The notes beneath the pieces were generated by a model. The model was not told the DNA's origin, did no database searches, and saw only the letters and a list, made by a program, of their open reading frames with translations. Of a stretch of DNA of 64,000 nucleotides, positions 26,758-35,132 are shown piece after piece. The DNA is taken from contig NZ_CP135921.1 in the NCBI RefSeq assembly GCF_032397745.1, positions 4,886,501-4,950,500 of the forward strand, written 5' to 3'. How positions within the stretch are numbered: the first letter of the stretch is position 1; every line of letters starts with the position of its first letter. This stretch comes from Bradyrhizobium prioriisuperbiae. GTDB lineage: Bacteria > Pseudomonadota > Alphaproteobacteria > Rhizobiales > Xanthobacteraceae. A program made the position numbers and the translations under genes.

Positions 26758-27043
26758 GTCTCACATCGCCTATGGGGCGATCGCCGTCTGGTGTCTCGGC
26801 GCACTCGGCCTGTCGGGGCGGCAAAATTACCTCGGCCTGCACATGCTCGCCAACCTGGCTCCCGGTGTGAGCTTTTGGGATTGGAGGCTGCGGTGGCCCC
26901 GGTCGACCTTCCGGCGCGATCCTGCCTTGTTCAATGCGACGGGGCAGCACTACCGCGAACGCGCCATCGCCAACGAACGTTTGCTGTTCTGGTGGATCGT
27001 CGGTGGCTTTGCCGTCTTTCTCGGCTTCGTCGTCTCGCTTTAG
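26750..27043 (+). CDS. Small membrane protein, hypothetical
   Basis: 97 residues from a GTG at 26750. Helices at about 4-22 and 77-95 flank a soluble loop with SFWDWRLRWPRSTFRRD and NATGQHYRERAIANERLLFW. The start overlaps a tandem repeat and no clear ribosome site is seen, so the N-terminus may have been altered. Function unknown. Confidence 0.55.
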   Translation: MTWSHIAYGAIAVWCLGALGLSGRQNYLGLHMLANLAPGVSFWDWRLRWPRSTFRRDPALFNATGQHYRERAIANERLLFWWIVGGFAVFLGFVVSL

Positions 27044-27194
27044 CCAGTGCAATCCGGAGAAACGGAAGTTAGCGCGTCATGGCCATTGCTGCGTCGATCT
27101 CAGCGTAGGCCTCAGGGGAGCCTTCGCGGAGACGTTGCGGATGCCGGCGGCTTTGACGGGTTCGGTCACACGTCCGATCCGGGCCGGGGTCTGC

Positions 27195-27980
27195 TCATGG
27201 TTCCATCGTGCCTTCCCGCCCGAGCGCCATGTCTGCCTCCACCACGGGATCGTTGAAGGTCCAGCGAGGGACCGTGCGTATGCGGTCGAGGCCGGCGAAG
27301 ATATCAGCCGCAAAGCCTGCGGCGTCCTGCGAATCCTCCCGGAGTGCGGCCTCGAACTCCCGGCCGAACCCGTTGAAGCCGTCGGCATCCAGCTCGCACA
27401 GATGAATCTGATTCCAGTCGATTGTCAGCGCCGGGTCACGGTAGAGCACCGCCGCCGTCTCCATTGCCCGGAACGTCCCGATCCTGTTCGCCCGCACGAG
27501 CTTCGCGGCGGCAGGGCCGCAATAGTCCCTCATGACGTCCCTGTAGTCGCGCAGATATCTCGATTGCACGTCGATATATTCCAGCGACGCCTGCCGTTCG
27601 GGCCGATCGGCCGAGCCCTGCCAGTCGCGCGGCAGGATGAAGGATGAAGGGGTGGTCAGAAGAATCTCCGCGCGAAGCAAGTGCATCTCCGGTGGTTGCC
27701 GCCTGACCACGAGCTCAAGGATGACGTCGGCAGGAACCAGGTCGCGAAAGTAGCTGAGTTCGAGATGGCTCCACACCGGCGCGTCCGCAGTGTTGCGAGA
27801 AACACTGCGATGCCGATAGAGCGCCTGCCCGAGGCATGTGTCGCCGAAGCGCGCCCAGTTGACGGCGCTGTCCTTGAGCGCGGTTTCCGCTTCGGGATCC
27901 GGCGCCTGGATCGTCCGTGCCAGCACCACGAGGCGGTTGCCGGGCTCAATCCGGGCCAGATGACGGGTGAGGTTGGCCAT
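27195..27980 (-). CDS. Hypothetical protein in a VOC operon
   Basis: 261 residues from the ATG at 27980. A soluble alpha/beta-looking protein rich in Arg and Asp, starting MANLTRHLARIEPGNRLVVL. The VOC gene's stop codon ends one base before this ATG, so the two are co-transcribed and probably co-translated. I recognise no family. No signal peptide or membrane segment. Confidence 0.65.
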   Translation of the reverse strand: MANLTRHLARIEPGNRLVVLARTIQAPDPEAETALKDSAVNWARFGDTCLGQALYRHRSVSRNTADAPVWSHLELSYFRDLVPADVILELVVRRQPPEMHLLRAEILLTTPSSFILPRDWQGSADRPERQASLEYIDVQSRYLRDYRDVMRDYCGPAAAKLVRANRIGTFRAMETAAVLYRDPALTIDWNQIHLCELDADGFNGFGREFEAALREDSQDAAGFAADIFAGLDRIRTVPRWTFNDPVVEADMALGREGTMEP

Positions 27981-27981
27981 C

Positions 27982-28866
27982 TCAGATTGTCTCCTGTTCG
28001 ACGAACTCCAGCGCCAGGCCATGCGATGCAGCGGGCGCAATCAGCAATGCGGTGTCGATGACCTCGAATGCGACAGCGTTATGGGCCAAAACCCGTCTGG
28101 TCGCATCGAGATCGGTGACCGCCACGCGCGCCGCACAGAAGCGCGGCGAACCCTCCGTGGCGCAACCCGGCAGCCGGCGCGCCATGTTGGACGGGCCGAG
28201 CACTGTGATCCGGTCGCCGCGCTGGCCGACCGTCAGCCGTCCGGGCTCGAGCTCGGCTTGGCTCTGCGTAAGACGCTCGAGGAAGGCGCGATGTTGCGCG
28301 GGCTCCGACGCCGACATCACGACCTCGATCACGCGCAACGCGCCGTTGGCGTGGTGCTGATAGTCCGCCTTCCAGAACAGCTCCGGCGGATGACGTTGCT
28401 GGCAGGTGAAGAAGGCGATCCCGGGCATCGCGGCATCGGTGGCAAAGGCCAGTGAAAACGCAACGCGCGCCGTGCCGCCGCCCGGCAGCACCGCGTCACG
28501 GCCGAAGTCGAACGGCGCATAAGCGCCGATGTGAGCCGTTTTGAAGCGCGCCGCATCGGCATGGGCGTCGGTGCTGTGCAAGGCCAGCATCGACATACCC
28601 TCGGCTGTCTCAAGGAAAGTCTGGTTGTGGGCGGCGAAGCTGAATCGGCCGGGCGCGGCGGGCTGCACGGCCGCAACGTCGGTGACGGCCAGCAATTCCA
28701 GAAAATTATTGCCGAACATCGCCAGGCGGTTGCTGGTTCCAAAGGGATGGACGCCGGTTGGCGTCAGGGTGAAGCCGAGCGTTTGCCAGTCCGACGCGGC
28801 CCGCGCCAGATCGTGGACACAGATGACGAGATGATCGAGGCGGCAAGACCCGAGGTGGTGAGGCAT
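27982..28866 (-). CDS. VOC-superfamily protein (glyoxalase-like, two modules)
   Basis: 294 residues from the ATG at 28866. The first module starts CRLDHLVICVHDLARAASDW, the standard VOC opening with a His ligand, then NRLAMFGNNFLELLAV with a Glu ligand. The second half repeats the pattern less clearly (FCAARVAVTDLDATRRVLA, ending LALEFVEQETI). VOC proteins include dioxygenases, lyases and resistance proteins; the substrate is unknown. It is divergent from the LysR-type gene at 29030, which probably controls it. Confidence 0.82.
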   Translation of the reverse strand: MPHHLGSCRLDHLVICVHDLARAASDWQTLGFTLTPTGVHPFGTSNRLAMFGNNFLELLAVTDVAAVQPAAPGRFSFAAHNQTFLETAEGMSMLALHSTDAHADAARFKTAHIGAYAPFDFGRDAVLPGGGTARVAFSLAFATDAAMPGIAFFTCQQRHPPELFWKADYQHHANGALRVIEVVMSASEPAQHRAFLERLTQSQAELEPGRLTVGQRGDRITVLGPSNMARRLPGCATEGSPRFCAARVAVTDLDATRRVLAHNAVAFEVIDTALLIAPAASHGLALEFVEQETI

Positions 28867-29029
28867 GAGATCTCCGGATGTTGCGAACCGACCGTAACCG
28901 GAGCCGCCAGGCCGGCGCAAAGCATGGTTGCTGCGGTCAAGCACTAGAAAATCTATTGCAAGGCTACGGCCTGTCGGTGTCAAACTGCCAACGGGTCCGC
29001 GCAAAGCGCGGCCCGACGACAGGCTCCAG

Positions 29030-29659
29030 ATGACCTACACCCTTCCGCCTCTCAACGCGCTTCGCGCATTCGAAGCCGCCGCCCGGCATCTCAGCTTCAA
29101 GCTGGCCGCGCACGAACTGCACGTGACGCCCGCCGCCGTGGGGCAGCAGGTGAAAGCGCTGGAGGCGCGCCTCGGCGTGCGCCTGTTCGAGCGGCTGCAT
29201 AAGCAGCTGATCCTGACCGCGGCCGGTCAGGCCTATCTGCCCGGGATATCCGATGGTTTTCGTCGTATTGCGGACGCGACCTCGCAATTGAAACCGGCCG
29301 GTGCGGTGCTGCTGCAACTGGGGGTCCATGGCGGATTCGACCTGCGCCGCCTCGCGTTGGCGGAGTTTCGCGGCGCGCATGCGGACATCGGTTTGCGGGT
29401 GCTGTACCCCGCCGGCTTGCACGAGCTGGTCGAGGGCAAGGTCGACCTGCTGATCGCCCGCGGTCTTGGCCACCATCCGGGCTATCGCTGCGACCGGGTT
29501 TATGAGGGATCAGGTCTGGGTGATTGGCTGATTGCGCCTGAAGGCACCGCGGATTGTCCCGAGGTCGTCAGCTTCCGCGAATGGCTGCGCGCGCTGCCGG
29601 CCGAGAACTCGCTCGCAAACCACCGCCGCCCACGTCTGGTCGGCAGCATCGGACGTTGA
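29030..29659 (+). CDS. LysR-type regulator, GcvA-like, with internally shortened effector domain
   Basis: 209 residues from the ATG at 29030. The winged-helix domain is complete (LPPLNALRAFEAAARHLSF, VTPAAVGQQVKALEARLG). The effector domain begins normally, but after CDRVYEGSG it jumps straight to GDWLIAPEGTADCPEVVSF, the family's C-terminal end. Against the usual 295-310 residues this is an in-frame loss of about 90-100. It is divergent from the VOC operon over 163 bp, the usual position for autoregulation. Such a protein may bind DNA without sensing a ligand. Confidence 0.78.
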   Translation: MTYTLPPLNALRAFEAAARHLSFKLAAHELHVTPAAVGQQVKALEARLGVRLFERLHKQLILTAAGQAYLPGISDGFRRIADATSQLKPAGAVLLQLGVHGGFDLRRLALAEFRGAHADIGLRVLYPAGLHELVEGKVDLLIARGLGHHPGYRCDRVYEGSGLGDWLIAPEGTADCPEVVSFREWLRALPAENSLANHRRPRLVGSIGR

Positions 29660-29809
29660 GGCGACCGGGAAGCAGGAAGCTGCTGATCTTTTTGAGCCCC
29701 TATACACACTGGATCGCAATCTGCGTGCTGCCGCTTGTGGTGATCTATCCGTTTTGCGCTTGCGCCACACCGTCTTGAACGGCAGCGAACGCTGTGAGAC
29801 GTTCGCGTC

Positions 29810-30133
29810 ATGAAAACTGCTGTGATCTACATCGGCGCTGCATTCGCCGAAATCGCGGGCTGCTTTGCGTTCTGGGGCTGGTTGCGTCTCGGCAAACCCA
29901 TCGCCTGGCTGCTGCCGGGCCTGCTCGCGCTCATCCTGTTTGCGTATCTGCTGACATTGGTTCCGACCGATGCGGCCGGGCGCGCCTATGCCACGTATGG
30001 CGGCATCTACATCGTCGCCTCGCTGGTCTGGCTGTGGCTGGTCGAGAGCACCGCTCCGGATCGCTGGGACATCGCGGGCGCGTCGCTGTGCCTGATCGGT
30101 GCGGCCGTCATCCTGTGGGGGCCGCGCGGGTAG
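29810..30133 (+). CDS. YnfA/UPF0060 family membrane protein
   Basis: 107 residues with four helices; contains [20 protein letters not shown] and [20 protein letters not shown], both diagnostic for the YnfA family of small drug-metabolite-like transporters. Length is typical. Starts ATG at 29810. The substrate is not known for most members. Confidence 0.93.
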   Translation: MKTAVIYIGAAFAEIAGCFAFWGWLRLGKPIAWLLPGLLALILFAYLLTLVPTDAAGRAYATYGGIYIVASLVWLWLVESTAPDRWDIAGASLCLIGAAVILWGPRG

Positions 30134-30145
30134 CAGATCCGGGAT

Positions 30146-30796
30146 TCAGGCCGCGGCGCGCGCTCCGCTGCGTGACGCCTCGCGCAGGTCGTCCCGTGCA
30201 TGACGGACGATGGTCCAGCCGCCCGAGAGTCCGAGCCCGGCCATGACAGCGGCAACGATCACATCCGGCAACCCCGTCCCGGTCCCGAACACGCCGCCGG
30301 CCGCGAGCAGAACAGCGACGTTGCCGATGGCGTCGTTGCGCGAGCAGATCCAGACCGAGCGCATGTTGGCGTCGCCGGTTCGAAAACGATAGAGCAAAAC
30401 GGCCACGGCGCCGTTGGCAACGAGCGCGACAACGCCGACGAAACCCATCACCTCCGCGCGTGGCAGCGTGCCGAGCCAGGCATGAACAGCCGCGGTGCCG
30501 AGGATCCACACGCCGAGCCCGATCAGGGTCAGCCCCTTCAGCAAGGCCGCGCGGGCCCGCCAGGCCATCGTCATTCCCGCCACACCAAGGCTGATGGCGT
30601 AGTTGGCGCTGTCGCCGAGAAAATCCAGCGCGTCGGCTTGCAGCGCCGAGGAGCCCGCCGCCAGGCCTGCGGCGATCTCGGCCACAAACAGGGTGGCGTT
30701 GACCGCGAGCGCAATCCAGAGCGCGCGCCGCCAGGCCGGGCTGTCCAGTGCCGTGGGCGCGGGAGCACAGCAATCGTCGTGGGCGCAAGCGGGCAT
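30146..30796 (-). CDS. Cation diffusion facilitator-type metal transporter
   Basis: 216 residues from the ATG at 30796 with GGAG upstream. The N-terminus carries a His/Cys metal-binding patch (ACAHDDCC). Helix 2 has ADALDFLGDSANYAISL with a D-x3-D pair and helix 5 has SVWICSRNDAIGNVAVLL, the expected sites of the CDF core. The cytoplasmic C-terminal domain of longer CDFs is absent. A MerR-type regulator with Cys residues is divergent, so metal-induced efflux is likely; the metal is not predictable with confidence. Confidence 0.82.
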   Translation of the reverse strand: MPACAHDDCCAPAPTALDSPAWRRALWIALAVNATLFVAEIAAGLAAGSSALQADALDFLGDSANYAISLGVAGMTMAWRARAALLKGLTLIGLGVWILGTAAVHAWLGTLPRAEVMGFVGVVALVANGAVAVLLYRFRTGDANMRSVWICSRNDAIGNVAVLLAAGGVFGTGTGLPDVIVAAVMAGLGLSGGWTIVRHARDDLREASRSGARAAA

Positions 30797-30842
30797 CGGC
30801 GAATTCTCCAAAACCTTCGACTTTTCCAGACGCAGGGTGCAT

Positions 30843-30859
30843 CCTCTGGTGACTAGAGG
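30843..30859. promoter_or_regulatory. MerR-type operator for the CDF exporter
   Basis: CCTCTGGTGACTAGAGG, a dyad of the MerR operator type. On the minus strand TTGCTC lies directly before it and a weak -10 region about 19-20 bp from that, the long spacer expected of MerR-activated promoters. It lies between the divergent CDF and MerR genes. Confidence 0.7.
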
Positions 30860-30892
30860 AGCAAGCGGATTCATCGCCACGACGGAAAAGGC

Positions 30893-31294
30893 ATGACTGA
30901 CAAACTGAGCATTGGAGAGGCCGCCCGGCAGAGCGGCATCAAGATTCCGACCATTCGGTATTACGAGCAGATCGGCTTGTTGCCCGCGCCGCCGCGCACG
31001 GACGGCAATCGCCGCTGCTACGGCAAGGACGATATCGGCCGCCTCGGATTCATCCGCCACGCCCGCGAACTCGGCTTCGAGATCGAGGCCATCCGCGCCA
31101 TGCTGGACCTGCAGGACCAGCCCGATCGCTCCTGCCAGCGCATCGATGCGCTCACCCGCGCGCATCTCGTCGAGATCGAAGCCAGGATAGTCCGCCTCAA
31201 CGCGATGCGGCAGGAGTTGCAGCGGATGCTCGCCTGCTGCGCCGGTGGGCGCGTGGCCGAATGCAGGATCATCGAGGCCATCGCGACCGTTTGA
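30893..31294 (+). CDS. MerR-family metal-responsive regulator
   Basis: 133 residues. The winged-helix start MTDKLSIGEAARQSGIKIPT followed by IRYYEQIGLLPAP is canonical MerR. A long dimerisation helix follows, and the C-terminal region has Cys residues in SCQRID, LACCAGG and AECRII where ZntR/PbrR/CadR-type proteins bind metal. It is divergent from a CDF exporter with a matching operator between, so it most likely activates that exporter on excess divalent metal. Confidence 0.9.
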   Translation: MTDKLSIGEAARQSGIKIPTIRYYEQIGLLPAPPRTDGNRRCYGKDDIGRLGFIRHARELGFEIEAIRAMLDLQDQPDRSCQRIDALTRAHLVEIEARIVRLNAMRQELQRMLACCAGGRVAECRIIEAIATV

Positions 31295-31930
31295 GGAATC
31301 GGGAGAGATCGGGCGAATGAGGCCGCATCCACTCATTCGGCGAAGATTGTGCGGGCCGGCCGTGGAAAACGTGGCTAACCGCGCGAGGCGAATCCTTGCT
31401 CGGCCGATGCTTATTCCATCCGCGTTTTCACACAGATAACGCCGACGGGTTTGCAAAAACCCGTTCCGCTTTCGTTTCGGTCGCGGCTCCGATTGGCGTG
31501 GCCGGCGATGCGTGTTCGATCGCTTTTCCTGGCTCTCCTTGCCGCTCGTGCCACGGCGCGCGGGCTGTTCCGGTGGCCGAAGCGGTCGCGGTTTCTTCGC
31601 AACGCGACACGTGTTGCGAACATGCCGCCACGCTCCGCCACGAACCGCGGTGATGCTCGAACGTGAGACGGGATGCGCGCGCATCACGTGTCCCGGCGAA
31701 GCGATTTCGCGTCGCGATCGGTCTCGTCCGATTTTTTCAAACAGGATCAATCGGCGCGCACCCTTCGCGTCACGTGGCATCGGCGCGATGCAACGGTTGA
31801 CGTCACGCCCGCGAAACGGTCCATGCTGCGTGACGCCGCCGTGACCGTCACGCCCCAGAGCAGATACAGATCAGATACAGATCAGAGCACAGCAGGGCGC
31901 GCGTGACGAAATGAGAATTCGATTTTCATG
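31295..31930. other. Gene-free interval
   Basis: 636 bp. All frames look like shadows (Arg-rich, no ribosome site). It holds a short hairpin (ACGGGTTT/AAACCCGT at 31445-31464, not followed by T) and an 11-bp tandem repeat AGATACAGATC near 31862-31888. Confidence 0.5.
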
Positions 31931-32047
31931 TTTGCCACAGCTTTCGTTTTCGACCGCTTGCGCCGTAACGCGGAATCGACGAAATTGGGCACAGTCGCAA
32001 GAGTTGGCGTCGCAACCCGCTTCCGGAAAACCGGTGGCGGGTTTTTG
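31931..32047 (+). ncRNA. Candidate small RNA with intrinsic terminator, copy A
   Basis: The segment shares TTTGCCACA, CGCCGTAACG, GGAATCGACGAA and GTCGCAAGAGTT in order with copies at 34114 and 62843. It ends in a stem CCCGC-TT-CCGG-AAAA-CCGG-TG-GCGGG followed by TTTTTG. In copy B the inner pairs change to CCAG/CTGG, keeping the pairing. No frame is conserved between copies. This suggests a repeated RNA gene or a shared terminator module; transcription is not shown by sequence alone. Confidence 0.5.
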
Positions 32048-32064
32048 TTGGCGGCCACGCGCCG

Positions 32065-33918
32065 TCAGGGCTGCCCCACCTCGAACGCCAGCAGCACATT
32101 GCCGGGCACGCCGGCCCACTGTCCGTAACCGGAATTGACGTAGAGCATGCCGTCCACGATCACCGGGCCGGGGCCGTCGATGGCGCCGCCGTGCGCGGGC
32201 ACGCCATTCACCGTGTCGTAGTCGCGCGCGGTGTCGAACTCCCACAGCAGTCGCCCGTCCTTGCTCGCGTAAGCGCGCAGGAAGCCGCTGACGCCGCCGG
32301 AGAACACCACGCCGGGAATCGAGGTGATCGCGGCGGAGAGGGCGGGGCTGCAGCGGTCGCGCTCGCCGCACGCCACCGGCGCCACTTGCATGGCGATCTT
32401 GCCATCGGAGAGATTGAGCCCGAACAGGCCGCCGCCGGCATTCGGATTGAGACGCAGCGGAGCGCCGCTCACGAAACGCACGTCCGAGTTCGCCACATAC
32501 ACATGCTCCGCATCCGCGGTGGAGCCCCACTCCATGCCGCCCAGCGAGCCGCCCTTGCCCACACGCGTCTGCCACAGCACTTTGCCCTCCTGGTCCGGAT
32601 CGAATGCATGCACGACACCGGATTTCTGGCCGATCACCAGTATGCGGTGTCCGTCGGGCAAATTCGCCAGGATCGGGGATTGGCCGAAGTCGACGTCGGG
32701 GCCATTGTTCTGCGGACAGTTGGTCCGGTCGGGCATGAAGCACGCCACCACGAAACTGTCGTTGGGGGTGGCCTGCCGGTGCCAGAGCATCCGGCCGGTT
32801 GCCAGGTCGAACGCAATGACGGCGTCGCTGGTGTCCGCGGGCGGATTTGAATAGGAATTGCCGGTGGCGACATAGAGCGCCTGGCGCAACACATCGATGG
32901 TCGGTGCGGACCACACCGACGCGCCGGACGGGCCATACAGTTGCGTGCCCGCGGCATTGGTGGTGGTCGGATGCGGCGCATCGGCGATGGTGTAGGATTT
33001 CCAGCTTACGGCGCCGGTCGCGGCCTCCAGCGCCACCACGCTGCCGCGAAATGTGCAGCATGGGTAGGTCGGGCGCGATCCCGTCGCTTCCTCGATCGAG
33101 GACACGGGCACGTAAAGCCTGCCGGACCACAGCGCCGGCGCCCCGGTGATGCGGGCGGCGGGATGGTCCTCGACCTTGACCTTCCAGATCAGCGCGCCCG
33201 TCACCGCGTTCAGCGCATAGGCATTGGTCCGCACATCGCCGAAAAACACCGCGGCCTGATCGCTGCCTGCGAGCGCACCGAAGGTGAGGGACGTGCGCAC
33301 TGGCGCTTCGCTCGTGTAAGTCCACAGCGTGCATCCACGTCTGGCGTCCAGCGCGCGCACCTTGCCGTCGGCGCCGCCGACAAACAGCACGCGCCCGATC
33401 ACGGTCGGCTGCGCATTGGCGGCGGGTACGCCGGGAAAGCCGAACGCCCATGTCAGCTTCAGCCGCGGCACCTGGTCTGCCGACAGCCCTGCCATGGCCG
33501 CCGGCTGGAAGCGGCTGTTGCTGAGATCGGCGCCCCAGCCATTCCAGCGGGGACCGTCGAGCGCGCCCGCGGACACGCGTGCATCCGGCGCGCAAGCGCC
33601 GCCCGGTCCGGTGCCGGCCGCAGTCTGATCAGTCCCGCTCTTGCCGGTGACGAAGGCGGCGATCGCCTTGCGTTCGTCGTCCGTCCGCTCCCTGGCCATC
33701 GCGGCCATGCTGCCCGATGTGATTGCTACAAGCACATGTTCGAACGACATCGCGCGAAGCGCGCTCCGACTGGGCGTCCGGCTCTGCGGATCGCCCGCAT
33801 CATGGCACTGGGCGCAATGCTGAGTGTAAAGCGCGTCGCCGTTCTGCTGCGCGAGCGCGGGAGGGCAGGCGAGAAAGCAGGAAAGCAGCAGGCCAACGGT
33901 GGCAGCGTTCAATTTCAT
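32065..33918 (-). CDS. Cytochrome-c/PQQ quinoprotein dehydrogenase (PVA-dehydrogenase-like)
   Basis: 617 residues from the ATG at 33918. A signal peptide (1-24) is followed by a cytochrome c module with haem site C35-x2-C38-H39 (HCAQCHDAGD), then an eight-bladed PQQ propeller from about residue 120 (WNGWGADLSNSRFQPAAMA) with repeated blade motifs such as GGADGKVRALDARRGCTLW and FDLATGRMLWHR. Domain order, haem first then PQQ, is that of polyvinyl-alcohol dehydrogenase, a periplasmic enzyme oxidising secondary alcohols. No pqq genes or hydrolase partner are near. Confidence 0.88.
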   Translation of the reverse strand: MKLNAATVGLLLSCFLACPPALAQQNGDALYTQHCAQCHDAGDPQSRTPSRSALRAMSFEHVLVAITSGSMAAMARERTDDERKAIAAFVTGKSGTDQTAAGTGPGGACAPDARVSAGALDGPRWNGWGADLSNSRFQPAAMAGLSADQVPRLKLTWAFGFPGVPAANAQPTVIGRVLFVGGADGKVRALDARRGCTLWTYTSEAPVRTSLTFGALAGSDQAAVFFGDVRTNAYALNAVTGALIWKVKVEDHPAARITGAPALWSGRLYVPVSSIEEATGSRPTYPCCTFRGSVVALEAATGAVSWKSYTIADAPHPTTTNAAGTQLYGPSGASVWSAPTIDVLRQALYVATGNSYSNPPADTSDAVIAFDLATGRMLWHRQATPNDSFVVACFMPDRTNCPQNNGPDVDFGQSPILANLPDGHRILVIGQKSGVVHAFDPDQEGKVLWQTRVGKGGSLGGMEWGSTADAEHVYVANSDVRFVSGAPLRLNPNAGGGLFGLNLSDGKIAMQVAPVACGERDRCSPALSAAITSIPGVVFSGGVSGFLRAYASKDGRLLWEFDTARDYDTVNGVPAHGGAIDGPGPVIVDGMLYVNSGYGQWAGVPGNVLLAFEVGQP

Positions 33919-34010
33919 GGCGAAACCGGTACAGTGCAGTGGCGAGGCTTGAGGCGAGCGTAACACAACCCAAACGGTTGTCGTCAACGGATTGATCGGA
34001 ATAAATCAAG

Positions 34011-34090
34011 GTAGCCCGGATGAGCGCCAGCGACATCCGGGAACGGGTCAGCGCGCAGAACCCGGGTATCGCTTTGCTCACCCGGGCTAC
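34011..34090. repeat. REP-type palindrome
   Basis: GTAGCCCGGATGAGC at one end, GCTCACCCGGGCTAC at the other, with complementary CATCCGGG/CCCGGGTATCG in the middle. It marks the border between the quinoprotein gene and the phage-like region. Confidence 0.75.
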
Positions 34091-34113
34091 TCGCTAGCGT
34101 AGGCGTTGCCGAC

Positions 34114-34232
34114 TTTGCCACACCTTTCGTTTTTCCCCGCTTGCGCCGTAACGAGGAATCGACGAACTTAGGCACGGTCGCAAGAGTTGTCGTTGAAACC
34201 CGCTTCCAGAACCTGGTGGCGGGATTTTTATT
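34114..34232 (+). ncRNA. Candidate small RNA with intrinsic terminator, copy B
   Basis: Near-collinear with copy A at 31931 over about 119 bp. The terminator stem is CCCGC-TT-CCAG-AAC-CTGG-TG-GCGGG followed by ATTTTTATT; the CCAG/CTGG pair replaces CCGG/CCGG of copy A. It ends 48 bp before the small terminase gene and could also stop transcription coming into the phage region. Confidence 0.5.
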
Positions 34233-34280
34233 GTCCGATTTTTATGCCACGCGCATCTGAACCAGGGAGGGGGGTCTCAC

Positions 34281-35111
34281 ATGAGCAGGGCCTTGTCCTA
34301 CACGCCCGAATTGGCTGACTGGATCTGCGCGGAACTGGTCAAGGGCCGCACGCTGAAAGAGATCTGCCGTGCGCCTGATATGCCGAGAGCAGGCACGGTG
34401 CGGAGCTGGGCGCGGGTCAATCGCGACGGCTTTGCCGCGAAGTATGCGGATGCGCGGGCGGCAGCGCCGAAGGCGGGATACTCGCCCGAGCGCGCCAACA
34501 GGGTTTGCGAAGAACTGGCGAAGGGGCGCACCGTGACAGACGTCTGCCAGGACCAGGGCATGCCCTCGGTGCGGGTGGTGCAGACCTGGGCGCAGACCGA
34601 TCGCGATGGTTTCGCCGCGCAGTACCACGCCGTGCGCAAGATCGGCAGGCCGACGGTCTATTCGGTCGAACTCGCCGACGCGATTTGCCGCGAACTCAGC
34701 GCCGGCCGCTCCCTGACCGATATCTGCCACGACGCGGGCATGCCGGATGAGGCCTCCGTGCGGCTGTGGGCGCACGACGATCGCAAGGGGTTTGGCGCGC
34801 GTTACCGGCAGGCCCGCCAATTCGGCTATGAGACCCTCGCTGACGAAATGCTTGATATCGCCGACGATAGCCGGAACGATTTTGTGGAGCGGCGCAAGGC
34901 GAACGGCGAGGTCACGCTTGTCGCCGATCAGGAGGCGATCACGCGCGCGCGGCTGCGGGTCGAAACCCGGCGCTGGCTGTTGGGGCGCATGCTGCCGAAG
35001 ACCTATGGCGACGAACTGGATGTGACCGCCGCCGATGAGGCCGGCCACAGCTGGGCCGATCTGCTCAAGGCCGTCGACGGCCGCTCGCGCGGCCTGCCCA
35101 ATCGCAAGTGA
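34281..35111 (+). CDS. Phage terminase small subunit-like protein with three HTH repeats
   Basis: 276 residues. Three tandem 55-60-residue repeats (about 6-60, 67-121, 126-181) each read Y-[ST]-x-E-x-A-x2-[IV]-C-x-EL-x2-GR-[TS]-x3-[IV]-C, then MP-x4-VR-x-WA and R-x-GF. This is the DNA-binding helix-turn-helix of Sf6/P22-type small terminases. The C-terminal part (YETLADEMLDIADDSRND, ARLRVETRRWLLGRMLPKTYG) is the usual oligomerisation domain. Normal relatives have one such HTH. It would select phage DNA for packaging with the large subunit at 37395. Confidence 0.82.
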   Translation: MSRALSYTPELADWICAELVKGRTLKEICRAPDMPRAGTVRSWARVNRDGFAAKYADARAAAPKAGYSPERANRVCEELAKGRTVTDVCQDQGMPSVRVVQTWAQTDRDGFAAQYHAVRKIGRPTVYSVELADAICRELSAGRSLTDICHDAGMPDEASVRLWAHDDRKGFGARYRQARQFGYETLADEMLDIADDSRNDFVERRKANGEVTLVADQEAITRARLRVETRRWLLGRMLPKTYGDELDVTAADEAGHSWADLLKAVDGRSRGLPNRK

Positions 35112-35132
35112 GCGAGAAAGCGTGGCCCGGTG

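Noticed and set aside
31445..31464. ACGGGTTT/AAACCCGT hairpin downstream of the MerR gene
   Set aside because: No run of T follows, and it lies 150 bp past the stop. Not called a terminator.
30797..31780. N-terminal extension of the CDF frame on the minus strand
   Set aside because: It runs through the MerR gene and the operator. The CDF start at 30796 has a ribosome site and normal length.
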